The notes under the pieces: generated by a model
The model's input: the letters and a program-made list of their open reading frames with translations, nothing else
Told to the model about the DNA's origin: nothing
Database searches by the model: none
Assembly: GCF_000764205.1 (NCBI RefSeq)
Contig: NZ_JQDZ01000039.1
Coordinates: 1 to 52,219, forward strand
Direction: 5' to 3'
From: Thalassotalea sp. ND16A
GTDB taxonomy: Bacteria; Pseudomonadota; Gammaproteobacteria; Enterobacterales; Alteromonadaceae
Length of the DNA stretch: 52,219 nt
Shown here: one piece after another, positions 16,284 to 27,100 of the stretch
Position numbering within the stretch: position 1 is the stretch's first letter
How the letters are laid out: each line of letters starts with the position of its first letter
Translations under genes and position numbers: made by a program

Positions 16284-16757
16284 ATGCCAAATAACAAAGG
16301 CTTTACCCTAATAGAATTAATCATTGTTATCGTACTTTTAGGTGTTTTAGCCGCTACTGCCGCACCCAAATTCATCAACTTAACTGGCGCTGCACGCACC
16401 GCGACCATGAAAGGCTTACAGGGCCGGATAAATTCAGCGATTGATATTGCGCACGCGAAAGCGTTAATCAGCGGTGATCATACTGAAATTCAGGTCGATT
16501 CTAACTTTTATGCGTTATTGGCCGGGTGGCCGACAGCCGCTGCTGCCGGTGACGGTTCTGGTACCACGGGCAATGGCCTGGGTATCCAAAGCTTACTTAA
16601 AATCGAATGGGAAACCTCGGATTACAGTTATGATGATCAAACGGGCATTTTTAGCATCACAGGAGCGCAAAATCCAGCCACTTGCATCATTACCTATACC
16701 GAAAGTAATGCCGTCGAAGATAGGCCCAATGTCACTCCCGATTTAATCGGTTGTTAA
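16284..16757 (+). CDS. mshA: MSHA major pilin-like protein MshA
   Basis: This 157-aa prepilin has the short leader MPNNKG, the cleavage site G|FTLIELIIVIVLLGVLAATAAP and the KFINLTGAARTATMKGLQGRI continuation common to MshA pilins. It ends with a C-terminal disulfide-type pair (CIITYTE...LIGC). It lies between mshB and mshC, the normal mshA slot. A family distinction between MshA and MshB pilins cannot be proven from sequence alone. The ATG is preceded by CGAGGC. Confidence 0.8.
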   Translation: MPNNKGFTLIELIIVIVLLGVLAATAAPKFINLTGAARTATMKGLQGRINSAIDIAHAKALISGDHTEIQVDSNFYALLAGWPTAAAAGDGSGTTGNGLGIQSLLKIEWETSDYSYDDQTGIFSITGAQNPATCIITYTESNAVEDRPNVTPDLIGC

Positions 16758-16774
16758 GGTTTGAAGCACAGATA

Positions 16775-17257
16775 ATGGCAAGCACAATTCGCCGAGTATC
16801 AGGCTTTACTATCGTTGAACTTATTGTGGTTGTTCTTATTATCACAATTTTGGCAATCACTGTGGTGCCAAAGCAGTTCGGGAGCAGCAGTTTTGATGCG
16901 TTTGTATATCGCGATCAAATGATCTCCCACCTGCGTTTAAAACAGCAAAGGGCAATGCAGCAGACTGACTCAGCAACTTGCCATCAAATATTGATCAAAA
17001 GCGATGGCTCCGGATACGGCAGTACGACAGATTGTCGCAATAAAATATTAACGGCAGACTGGCGTCGCGATAATACCGGTTTTGAAATTCCTATCCGTTC
17101 CAATGTATTAATTAATTCCTCATCGAATGAAACCTTAACCATAGATTCTTGGGGGAGAGTATTGGAATGTTCCACTCAATGCATCATAGAATTTACCAAT
17201 GCTGTGGATACAGCACGGCTCTGTATTGAACGTGAGGGCTACATTCATGCCTGTTAA
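16775..17257 (+). CDS. mshC: MSHA minor pseudopilin MshC
   Basis: This 160-aa prepilin has a leader ending VSG|FTIVELIVVVLIITILAITVVP. It has a body with two cysteine pairs (SATCHQI/TDCRNK and LECSTQC) and a GspH-like pattern. It fits the mshC position by order. The ATG at 16775 is preferred; a TTG at 16751 would overlap the mshA stop. Its end overlaps mshD by 11 bp. Confidence 0.8.
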   Translation: MASTIRRVSGFTIVELIVVVLIITILAITVVPKQFGSSSFDAFVYRDQMISHLRLKQQRAMQQTDSATCHQILIKSDGSGYGSTTDCRNKILTADWRRDNTGFEIPIRSNVLINSSSNETLTIDSWGRVLECSTQCIIEFTNAVDTARLCIEREGYIHAC

Positions 17258-17828
17258 TCATTTGCACCGATCAATTCCTGGGCATCATAAACAAGCCGGT
17301 TTTACCTTAATTGAATTGGTCATTGGCATGACCTTTATGGTGGTTGTGATTGGCTTCATGATGGCGGCAATGATGCCAAAGGAGAGGGAAAGTGCCGATC
17401 AAATTCATTTGCTCAGAGCGGCCGAGCTGGGTCAGTCGTTGCTCAATGAAATTAGGTCAAAAGCGTTTGATCAACAATCAGATTTTAATGGCGGGGTATT
17501 ACGTTGCAATGAAACCGGTTGGAGACCTTGCACTTCCAGTCTCACCTTAGGAGTGGACGGGGCAGAAACCAGAGCTGATTACAATGATGTTGATGATTAT
17601 CATGGCTTAGATGTTTTTGAAGATGCTTTAGGTCGAGACATTAATGACATCTACCGAGGTTTTAGTGTCCGGATAAAAGTGGTTTACGATAATAATTATG
17701 ATGGTAACAGCGATAACTATGCCGCCATCATCGATAATGCTTTACTGGCTAAACTTATCACCGTTACTGTGACAACGCCGCTTGAAACCGAGGTTACTTT
17801 TGCGACTTATAAGGCCAACGTTGAATGA
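17247..17828 (+). CDS. mshD: MSHA minor pseudopilin MshD
   Basis: This 193-aa prepilin has the leader MPVNHLHRSIPGHHKQAG, the cut site G|FTLIELVIGMTFMVVVIGFM and the LLRAAELGQSLLNEIRSKAFD block typical of MshD/PilV-like proteins. The ATG at 17247 follows a GAGGG ribosome-binding site inside mshC; a frame extension upstream to 17199 has no such site. It overlaps mshO (ATGA). Confidence 0.85.
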   Translation: MPVNHLHRSIPGHHKQAGFTLIELVIGMTFMVVVIGFMMAAMMPKERESADQIHLLRAAELGQSLLNEIRSKAFDQQSDFNGGVLRCNETGWRPCTSSLTLGVDGAETRADYNDVDDYHGLDVFEDALGRDINDIYRGFSVRIKVVYDNNYDGNSDNYAAIIDNALLAKLITVTVTTPLETEVTFATYKANVE

Positions 17829-18631
17829 ACAAGGGCCATTTATATAAGACAAGCAAAGGCTTTACCTTAGTTGAACTGGTACTGGTAATCGCGATTTTAA
17901 GCATTACCTCAGTAGGCTTTATCGGTTTTATCACCATAGGTTCAAAGGTTTATCAGGATGTATCTGGCCGTGATGCGTTAATCTCGGATGCTCGCTTTGC
18001 CATAGAACGGTTAAACCGGGAATTAAGCAATGCGTTGCCTAATTCGGTTCGAATTATCGATGATGGCAGCACTCAATGCCTGGAATTTGTTCCCATTGTG
18101 GTGAGCAGCTTTTACCTTGATATTCCGCTGCTGCCAGATCCGCCAAAAACGACTTTTGATGTCGTAAAAGCCAGTAGTGATTATCAAACGAACAGCAAGG
18201 ATATGGTGATTGTTTACCCAATTGCGAGCAGCGACATCTACGATCATGCGAGCAGCAAAAAAGCCATAGGCTTAACGAGTGTCGCTAAGCCTGCAGGTAA
18301 TAAATGGCGGATCACCATAGATTCGGCCTTTAGTTTTGCCGCCGAATCCCCCAGTGGACGGTTATTCATCGTCTCTGAGCCGGTGAGTTTTTGTGCAACA
18401 AACGGCAGTTTACATCGTCATCAAAATTATGGTTTTTCGATAAACCAGTCGATTCTCAGCGGTGGCGTTTTAATGGCGGAACATATCGATGTTTGCCATG
18501 GCAGCTGCTTTCCATTTGTGTTCGACGCAATACTGCAACGTGCTGCCATAGTGCAGGTTAATTTTAAATTTTCAAAAAATAATGACAATGTGTTCTTTAG
18601 TAATGGAGTGCACATCAGCAATGTCCCATAA
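17825..18631 (+). CDS. mshO: MSHA minor pseudopilin MshO
   Basis: This 268-aa prepilin of the GspJ/PilW type has the start MNKGHLYKTSKG|FTLVELVLVIAILSI and the ISDARFAIERLNRELSNALP block of MshO. Cysteines at about 79, 194, 228 and 232 may form disulfides. Start and stop overlap the neighbours, so translation is likely coupled. Confidence 0.87.
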   Translation: MNKGHLYKTSKGFTLVELVLVIAILSITSVGFIGFITIGSKVYQDVSGRDALISDARFAIERLNRELSNALPNSVRIIDDGSTQCLEFVPIVVSSFYLDIPLLPDPPKTTFDVVKASSDYQTNSKDMVIVYPIASSDIYDHASSKKAIGLTSVAKPAGNKWRITIDSAFSFAAESPSGRLFIVSEPVSFCATNGSLHRHQNYGFSINQSILSGGVLMAEHIDVCHGSCFPFVFDAILQRAAIVQVNFKFSKNNDNVFFSNGVHISNVP

Positions 18632-19079
18632 TCGTTCTGCTTACTTTTCGCCGACGTTAAACCTTGCTCAAAAAAAACAGCAAGGCGCAAGTTTGATCAT
18701 GGCCGTTTTTATGATTGTGGTATTGAGTTTAATGGCAGCAGCATTAGTACGGATCATCGCATCGTCGAGTGAAACCGTTTCTTATCAAGTCTTTGGTACT
18801 CGTGCTTATGCGGCGGCAGATATCGGTAATCAATGGGGGTTGCAGCAACTATTTCCATTAGGCTCCGAAATTGTGGATTGTGCGGTAGTGAATGCGGCCA
18901 CAGTACCAGACCTTGCCAATGTACCTGGATTAATAGGTTGTCATATCGAGACTTTACAATGTACTGATTTTATCGAATCTGGGGTGACATATTTTACCTT
19001 AACGGCAACCGGCGCTTGTGATGCGGGTAGTGTAAGAACAAGTAGAACATTACAGGTTGAGGCGAGGAGTTTGCAGTAA
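18621..19079 (+). CDS. mshP: MSHA biogenesis protein MshP (PilX-like)
   Basis: This 152-aa protein has the QQGASLIMAVFMIVVLSLMAAALVRII segment (about 25-50) of PilX/MshP proteins and a cysteine-containing periplasmic body. The ATG at 18621 overlaps the mshO end and has GGAGTG upstream; a start at 18582 lies deep in mshO and is rejected. It is the last intact gene of the cluster. Confidence 0.82.
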   Translation: MSHNRSAYFSPTLNLAQKKQQGASLIMAVFMIVVLSLMAAALVRIIASSSETVSYQVFGTRAYAAADIGNQWGLQQLFPLGSEIVDCAVVNAATVPDLANVPGLIGCHIETLQCTDFIESGVTYFTLTATGACDAGSVRTSRTLQVEARSLQ

Positions 19080-19266
19080 ATTTTACCGACTAATTAACAG
19101 CAAGAATGTAATTGTTAACCGCCATTTTTTACTTTTGGGGGCAACAGTATTCGCTGTTGTCGCGGCAGAACCTCCTGCTCAATCCCTATCAGCAACGCCA
19201 TCTTTTGTAATTGTTGACGACGGTGAAGGCTTAAGCTGTGAACAAAAGAAATCGATAAATTTATAA
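19057..19266 (+). pseudogene. Possible mshQ remnant (69-codon frame)
   Basis: A frame opening at TTG 19057, overlapping the mshP end, contains a possible export signal (RHFLLLGATVFAVVAAEPPAQS, residues about 22-43), then VIVDDGEGLSCEQKKSINL and a stop. mshQ, a very large exported protein gene, normally follows mshP and precedes mreB. I see no homology that proves this, and the start is weak. It may simply be a chance frame. Confidence 0.3.
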
Positions 19267-19434
19267 AAAAAAGCATTTAACTAAAAAAGTGCAACATTTG
19301 CCTTATTTTTAACAATTATCTAGTACATTTTTTTATCGGCTGGGTTATGATGTTCGCACTAAAAAATAATGATTATTTTTATCTGGCGACAACAATAAAT
19401 GGATATAATAAAAATAACAGAAAAAGTCGGTTAA

Positions 19435-20544
<1,110 letters not shown>

Positions 20545-20565
20545 CACCCTATCAGTAAATAAACA

Positions 20566-20588
20566 ACAGGCAGCTTCAGCTGCCTTTG
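20566..20588 (+). terminator. Terminator/attenuator between mreB and mreC
   Basis: The stem AGGCAGC / GCTGCCT with a TTCA loop is followed by only a short T run (TTTG). It would lower, but perhaps not stop, read-through into mreC. Confidence 0.6.
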
Positions 20589-20694
20589 TAATATATACCT
20601 TACGACCGATTGGTGTAATTTATTGAGTAAGCAAGTTGTTACTCTAACTTGTTATTTCATAGCTCTGAATTGGGAATTTAGTTAAGCTGATATC

Positions 20695-21591
20695 ATGAAA
20701 CCCATTTTTATAGATGGCTATTCCAGCCATAGAAGGATGCTTGTTGCGCTGCTACTCTCAGGCGTCTTCATTTATTGCGACCATAAACTAGCAAGCTTTG
20801 AAGTTGCTCGAGGTTACCTACAATCACTGGTAAGTCCATTACAATATATTGCCAGCACGCCTAAACAAATTATGGATTATGCCAGTGATAATCTGGTTTC
20901 GCGCAAACAATTAATGTTGGATAACCAGCGCTTACAAATGAATGAGCTGATGCTTTATGAGAAGTTGCTTGAGTTGGACATTCTTAAACAAGAGAATGAT
21001 CGTTTAAGAAAATTGCTGGCATCACCGTTGCGCAATCCGTTGAAAAAAATGGTGGCAGAAATTCTTGCTGTCGACAGCGATCCTTATTCACACCAAATTG
21101 TGATCAACCGCGGTATAAATGATGGAATTTATGAAGGCCAACCGGTTATTGATGAAACCGGTGTTGTTGGCCAAATCCTGCATGTAGGCGCCAATAATTC
21201 CAGAGTCTTGCTGATCACCGATATTACTCACGCCATTCCACTGCGAGTTCATCGTAATGGGGTGCGGTTAATTGCCAGTGGTACCGGTAGCTTTAATCAA
21301 ATGGAAGTAAATCACATTGCTCATTCCACCGATATCAGGGTGGGGGATTTACTGGTTACTTCCGGGTTAGGCGGGAAATTTCCAGAAGGTTACCCGGTGG
21401 CAATGGTGTCTTACATTTCGGAAAACCCCAATAAAGAATTTGCCCGCATTCGGGTTCAGCCTATTGTCGAGATGAACCGTTTACGTTACTTATTGTTGCT
21501 TTGGCCGCATCAGACTCCGCTCGTTGAAAGTCAATATGACAAGCCTTTACCGAGCAACCAGCAAACCAGGCAGGTGGCGGATGAAAGCTAA
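20695..21591 (+). CDS. mreC: Rod shape-determining protein MreC
   Basis: This 298-aa protein has one N-terminal transmembrane anchor (about 14-29), a coiled coil (about 70-105) and the periplasmic double beta-barrel of MreC: VDSDPYSHQIVINRGINDGI, VIDETGVVGQILHVG, VGDLLVTSGLGGKFPEGYPV. It links MreB to the wall synthesis enzymes. The C-terminal ~30 residues are hydrophilic. The coding end overlaps mreD by 11 bp. Confidence 0.95.
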   Translation: MKPIFIDGYSSHRRMLVALLLSGVFIYCDHKLASFEVARGYLQSLVSPLQYIASTPKQIMDYASDNLVSRKQLMLDNQRLQMNELMLYEKLLELDILKQENDRLRKLLASPLRNPLKKMVAEILAVDSDPYSHQIVINRGINDGIYEGQPVIDETGVVGQILHVGANNSRVLLITDITHAIPLRVHRNGVRLIASGTGSFNQMEVNHIAHSTDIRVGDLLVTSGLGGKFPEGYPVAMVSYISENPNKEFARIRVQPIVEMNRLRYLLLLWPHQTPLVESQYDKPLPSNQQTRQVADES

Positions 21592-22063
21592 ACATAACAA
21601 TTCAGTGATCTTATTTACGTTGGTCATCTCTTTGATATTAACCATTATGCCGTTGCCTATTGGCGTTGATGCTTTTCGACCGAACTGGGCATTACTGGTG
21701 GTGGCTTATTGGAGTATCGCCCTGCCAAATCGGGTGAATGTGCTGTTTGCCTGGATGATTGGCTTTATTATTGATGTACTACTGGGGTCGGTATTGGGTA
21801 TCAATGCTTTTGCTACGGCTTTAGTGGTATATGTCTCCGCCAATAATTATCAAAAAATTCGCAATTTTTCATTATGGCAACAGTCCTTTATTATTGGCTT
21901 ACTCGTCGCCTTGTATCACTTGATTATTTTTTGGCTGCAACGATTTATTTTTGATGTAGATTTTTCCATCAGCTACCTCAAACCGGTGCTCACTTCTGCC
22001 ATTATCTGGCCAGTGGTGTTTTTATTATTACGTAAAATAAGACGTCAGTTTAAGGTGCATTAA
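21581..22063 (+). CDS. mreD: Rod shape-determining protein MreD
   Basis: This 160-aa polytopic inner-membrane protein has about five or six hydrophobic segments and the PNWALLVVAYWSIALPNRVN and LLGSVLGINAFATALVVYV stretches of MreD. The ATG at 21581 is inside the end of mreC behind AGGTGG; an upstream start at 21524 is within mreC and unlikely. Confidence 0.92.
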   Translation: MKAKHNNSVILFTLVISLILTIMPLPIGVDAFRPNWALLVVAYWSIALPNRVNVLFAWMIGFIIDVLLGSVLGINAFATALVVYVSANNYQKIRNFSLWQQSFIIGLLVALYHLIIFWLQRFIFDVDFSISYLKPVLTSAIIWPVVFLLLRKIRRQFKVH

Positions 22064-22064
22064 C

Positions 22065-22700
22065 ATGCTGTATTTAGCTTCTAAATCGCCACGACGACAA
22101 GAACTGTTATTGCAAATTGCCCAGCAGTTTGAATTAGTGTCTGCAAGCATCGACGAAATCCCGCAAAGTGGCGAAAGCGCCAGACACTTCGTTGGGCGTA
22201 TGGCAATAGAAAAAGCCCAGGCGGGCTATAATAATTTAATTAACATCAATGCTGGAGATATGGTCTTGGGCGCCGATACGGTAGTGGTGAATGCCGGCAA
22301 CATACTCGGCAAGCCGGACAGTTTTGAACACTATTTGCAAATGCTTACATCTTTATCGAATAAACAGCATCAAGTTTTGACCGCAATTGCTATCATTAAG
22401 GCTGAACAACCCGAGTTAACCAAAGCCTCTGATGTCACTGTGAGTAAGGCGCAGACAATATTGTCTGAGGTCGTTTCTACCGAGGTGCATTTTAAAGAAT
22501 TAAGTCCTGAGGAAATCAGCCAATATTGGCAAACGGGTGAACCACAAGATAAAGCCGGTGGCTATGGCATTCAAGGTATTGCCGGAAAATTTGTGAAAAG
22601 TATTAATGGCAGTTATTCAGCGGTCGTTGGTTTACCCTTATACGAAACCGAACAGTTGCTGCTTAATGCAAAAAAAATTAATAAAAAAGGTTTGTTATGA
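22065..22700 (+). CDS. maf: Maf-family nucleoside triphosphate pyrophosphatase (YhdE type)
   Basis: This 211-aa house-cleaning enzyme hydrolyses dTTP/UTP or modified pyrimidine nucleotides to monophosphates. The Maf signature LASKSPRRQELL is at the N-terminus, with GADTVVVN near 66-73 and the DKAGGYGIQG motif near 162-171. It is about 10-15 residues longer than usual because of a segment around 120-145 (KAEQPELTKASDVTVSKA). It sits 1 bp after mreD and overlaps rng (ATGA), the normal mreBCD-maf-rng order. Confidence 0.93.
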   Translation: MLYLASKSPRRQELLLQIAQQFELVSASIDEIPQSGESARHFVGRMAIEKAQAGYNNLININAGDMVLGADTVVVNAGNILGKPDSFEHYLQMLTSLSNKQHQVLTAIAIIKAEQPELTKASDVTVSKAQTILSEVVSTEVHFKELSPEEISQYWQTGEPQDKAGGYGIQGIAGKFVKSINGSYSAVVGLPLYETEQLLLNAKKINKKGLL

Positions 22701-24160
22701 GTGGTGAATTACTGATTAATGTAACGCCGAGTGAAACTCGAGTTGCGGTAATAGAAAATGGCACGTTACAAGAAGTTCATATCGAACGTAATTCCAAGCG
22801 CGGTATTGTTGGCAATATTTACCTGGGAAAAATTATTCGGGTATTACCGGGCATGCAAGCAGCTTTTGTTGATATCGGCTTAGACAAAGCCGCATTTTTA
22901 CACGCTTCGGATATCCGTACCAAATTGATCATTAATGCCGAAGCCAGTGAAAATGAAGTGCCAGATATTCGCACTTTAGTGCATGAGGGGCAACACATCA
23001 TGGTGCAAGTGGTAAAAGATCCGCTTGGCACAAAAGGGGCGCGGTTAACCACAGATATCACCATAGCATCACGTTATTTGGTGATGATGCCTAATTCAAC
23101 TCATGCTGGCGTTTCACAACGTATTGAGGATGAAAATGAACGTAGTCGCTTAAAGAATATCGTGTTGCCATTTTGTGATGATCAGGGCGGCTTTATTGTG
23201 CGTACTGTGGCCGAAGGGGCCGGTGATGAAGAGCTTGCTCACGACGCCGAATTTTTACGCCGGGTTTGGCAAAAAGTATCAGAGCGCAAACAGCGAAAAC
23301 AAACCAATTTACCGATTTATCAGGATTTATTTTTGGCTTCTCGGATCATACGCGACTTTGTTGGCAGTGGCCTGGAACGCGTACGCGTCGATTCTCGCCT
23401 GACTTTCGATCAACTCATTGAGTTTACTGATGAGTTTGTGCCAGAAATAAAACCTATCATTGAATATTACCCGGGCGAGCGGCCAGTTTTTGACTTGTTT
23501 GCGGTTGAAAATGAAATCCAACGGGCATTACAACGTAAAGTAGAACTTAAATCAGGTGGCTATTTAATTATCGACCAAACTGAAGCAATGACTACGATTG
23601 ATATCAATACCGGCGCCTTTGTTGGTCATCGAAATCTGGAAGAAACCATCTTTAATACCAATATTGAAGCCACTCAGGCGATTGCCAGGCAATTAAGATT
23701 GAGAAATCTCGGTGGCATCATTATTGTCGATTTTATTGATATGATTTCCAATGAACATAAACGCAGAGTTTTGCACAGCCTTGATGTGGCTATGGCGAAA
23801 GACAAAGTGAAATATAGCATCAGTAATTTTTCAGCTCTCGGTTTAGTGGAAATGACCCGAAAACGCACCCGTGAATCACTCGAACATATTCTTTGTGGCG
23901 AATGTCCTGTTTGCGATGGCCGTGGAAATTTAAAAACCGTAGAAACGGTCTGTTTTGAGATATTGCGAGAAATTGTGCGGGTAAACCGCGCCTACGATGC
24001 TGACAAATTCATTGTTTACGCCTCTCCACAAGTCAGCGATTGGCTAAATGATGATGAATTACACCACCTTGCAGAGTTAGAAGTATTTATTGGCAAACAA
24101 ATAAAAGTGCAAACCGAAACCATGTATAACCAAGAGCAATTTGATGTGGTAATGATGTAG
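22697..24160 (+). CDS. rng: Ribonuclease G
   Basis: This 487-aa endoribonuclease of the RNase E/G family matures the 16S 5' end and cuts some mRNAs. It shows an S1 domain (about 35-125), a 5'-sensor/RNase H-like core, the catalytic aspartates D302 (TIDINTGAFVG) and D345 (IIVDFIDM), and the Zn-link CPVC (C403, C406). There is no long RNase E-type C-terminal scaffold. It overlaps both neighbours. Confidence 0.97.
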   Translation: MSGELLINVTPSETRVAVIENGTLQEVHIERNSKRGIVGNIYLGKIIRVLPGMQAAFVDIGLDKAAFLHASDIRTKLIINAEASENEVPDIRTLVHEGQHIMVQVVKDPLGTKGARLTTDITIASRYLVMMPNSTHAGVSQRIEDENERSRLKNIVLPFCDDQGGFIVRTVAEGAGDEELAHDAEFLRRVWQKVSERKQRKQTNLPIYQDLFLASRIIRDFVGSGLERVRVDSRLTFDQLIEFTDEFVPEIKPIIEYYPGERPVFDLFAVENEIQRALQRKVELKSGGYLIIDQTEAMTTIDINTGAFVGHRNLEETIFNTNIEATQAIARQLRLRNLGGIIIVDFIDMISNEHKRRVLHSLDVAMAKDKVKYSISNFSALGLVEMTRKRTRESLEHILCGECPVCDGRGNLKTVETVCFEILREIVRVNRAYDADKFIVYASPQVSDWLNDDELHHLAELEVFIGKQIKVQTETMYNQEQFDVVMM

Positions 24161-27100
24161 TGAAAACGTTTTGGGGCTATCTCAATCGCTGGTTAAACCG
24201 ACTCTATAAAACTCTGGCTGTTTTGTTGGTGCTCTTTGCTGTGCTGTTAACTTCTGCGCGGGTATTTTTACCTTATGCCGATACGTTTACCACGGATCTT
24301 GAAGACTACATCAATGAAACCTATCAGGGTGAAGTAGAGATTGGTCATTTATCAGCAGCCTGGAAGCGGTTTGGTCCTACCCTAATCATTAAAGATGTGA
24401 TCTTGTCTGATTCCGCGGCATTTTTTGTTGAAATCGATGAAATTGACATTGGCATTGATTTTTGGGGATCGATAAAAACACAGAAATTGAAAAGCAATAA
24501 TTTAACCTTGATTGGCGGTGAAGTTACCATCGACAGAACTTTGTTTAAGAGCAGTGCAAGCATTGAATCAGAAACAGAGACTGATATTGACGCGCTATCC
24601 GAATTATTACTTCAGCAGGTTAATCGATTTTCGGTAGTGGGCAGCAAAATTATCTTTAAGCACCCAACCCGTGAGCATGTTGCCATCATTAATAAGCTTG
24701 CCTGGCATAATGAAGATAATATCCACAAAGGTATTGGCAAAGTTGAGATTGCCGGGGTGTCGACTAATAGTGCTAAATTAGTGGTGGAACTCACTGGTGA
24801 AAACAGAAAAGATTTACAAGGACAAGTCTATTTAGAAGGGCGAAATATTAATTTATCCGCGTGGCTAGAACGTTATTTTGCAGAGAAATCTGAGCAATTT
24901 AATTCCACCATTAATTTTCAGTCCTGGCTTGAAATCGACCAGGGTATTGCTACCGAAATGCATCTATCGCTAGGAGAGAATGTGTTTTCCTGGGATAGTA
25001 ATGAACAACAACATTTTTTGAAAATACCTGCGGGTGATATCAGCCTATATCGTCAACAAAATGGGCAAGATTTCATCATGCAATCAAGCAATATCCCCAT
25101 TTCGTTTAACGATACTCCATGGGCCAATTTACAAGTTCAGGGAACGGCCAACGCGGGCGAGGTGGTGACCAATATTTCAGGCGTTTCACTAGATAATTTA
25201 TGGCAATTATTTCCGGTAATTAGTGACAACTTCCCGGCTCTGGATAAATATTCAGATTTGCAAATAAGCGGTGCTGTTAACAATATCCAAATGCGTAAAA
25301 CTGCCAAGGATGTGCAGGTAAAATTATTACTCGATGATTTAGGTTGGCAAGCGTCAAATGGTATCCCTGGAATAGAACACGTTTCTGGTGAACTGCTGTT
25401 TAACAAAGATAAAATACAGCTGGATATTGATGCGCACGATAGTGCTTTGGATTTTGCCGACGGTTTTTCGCGGCCAATACCATTTAATCAATTGACTGCC
25501 CGTACTGAGCTAAATTGGGGAGAAGCTGGATGGAAGTTAGCAGTCTCTGATATTCAACTACTTTCTGATGAACTATCTATCTCTGCTGATGTGCAATTTT
25601 CACAGCAAGAGCAACAAGGTGGTGTGTTAAGTTTATTTGCATACGTGCACGACGGCGATGCCAGTAAAGTGCAATATTATTTACCATTACCGGTGATGAG
25701 TGAAAGTTTGGTTGATTATTTGACCGGCGCTATTTTTCATGGTGACGTTAAGCAAGCTGCGGTGGTTTTTAATGGTCCAGTTGCCACTTTTCCATTCTTG
25801 GATAGCAGCGGTATTTTTATGGTCGATGCCGATATCACACAGGCTAAATACCGCTTCGTTGATACCTGGCCAGCGATTGAACAAGCTCAACTAAACTTAA
25901 ATTTTACCAACGATTCGATGTTGATTACCGCTTACGATGGTGACTTAATGGGTACGGCAACCCAAGGTGTCGTGGTTGGTATTGAATCATTAAGTGGTGA
26001 TTCAATATTAACGGTGCGTGCGCCGGTTGCCACACAGGCCGAAGCAATACATCAATTGATGTTAGCAAGCCCAATGGCCGGCAGTGTAGGGGCAACTCTG
26101 GATGTTCTTGGTCCACAGGGATTTATCTCCGGCACATTTGCCTTAGACGTACCGCTCTCTGATACCGATAATACCGTAGCGCGCGGGCTGATAAACCTCA
26201 ATGATAACCTGATCAAGCTTAGTGCACCGGAAATGGAATTTAGTAAGGTGGCCGGCCAATTAAGTTTTACTAATGAAGTGATTAGTACTGAAAATTTGAC
26301 TTTAGATTGGCGTGGCATGCCGATGGCTCTTAATGTCGAAGGTCAGGTGGAAGATGATTATTATCAACTCAATATCGAACTTCTTGCGAACTGGCAGCAA
26401 GCAGCGTATCGGCCACAAATACCGCAACCATTGCATAGTTACCTTAATGGCGTAGTCGATTGGCAAGGCCGGCTTGCTTTAGCGATCCCGCAAGATGGAG
26501 AATTTAGTTATCAATTAGATATCGCTTCAAGCCTTGAACAAGCCGAGCTGGCGTTGCCTGACCCGTACATGAAAGCATATGGTGACAAACAGAATTTAAG
26601 CGCTAACGTCAAAGGCGGTTCATCAAAATCAACGATCAAAGCCAAGCTTGGTGACATGTTAAGTTTTTATGGTGATTTAGATCATCAAAAAGTCACCTTC
26701 GAACGGGCACAGCTGACCTTAGGTGATGAAAAAATGTTATTGCCGATGAAGGGTTTTCACATTACCACCGGCCTGGATAGCATTGTCTATCAACAATGGC
26801 ATGAGCTTATTTTTGATATTGTTGATTCACTACCAGACTCTACAGGAGATAGTGAAGGCAACAATGAAGACACTGCAGGAGTCGCTTTATTGCAAGTGCC
26901 AGAAAGAATTCGTGGCGATGTCAATGAAATCGATTTTTTTGGCCAGACGATCACCGATGTTGATTTTAATTTACTCAATCAAGATCAATGGTGGTTGTTG
27001 CAATTAAACGGTGAGCAAGTGCGTAGCCGGATCAAGTTTTATCACGATTTTGTCGAACAAGGGCTTGAAATAGACGCCGATTATATTAATTTTACTAATA

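Noticed and set aside
19376-19399. TCTGGCGACAA-like match to the start of the 5S genes, upstream of mreB
   Set aside because: Only about a dozen bases match and the rest of 5S is absent; chance similarity.
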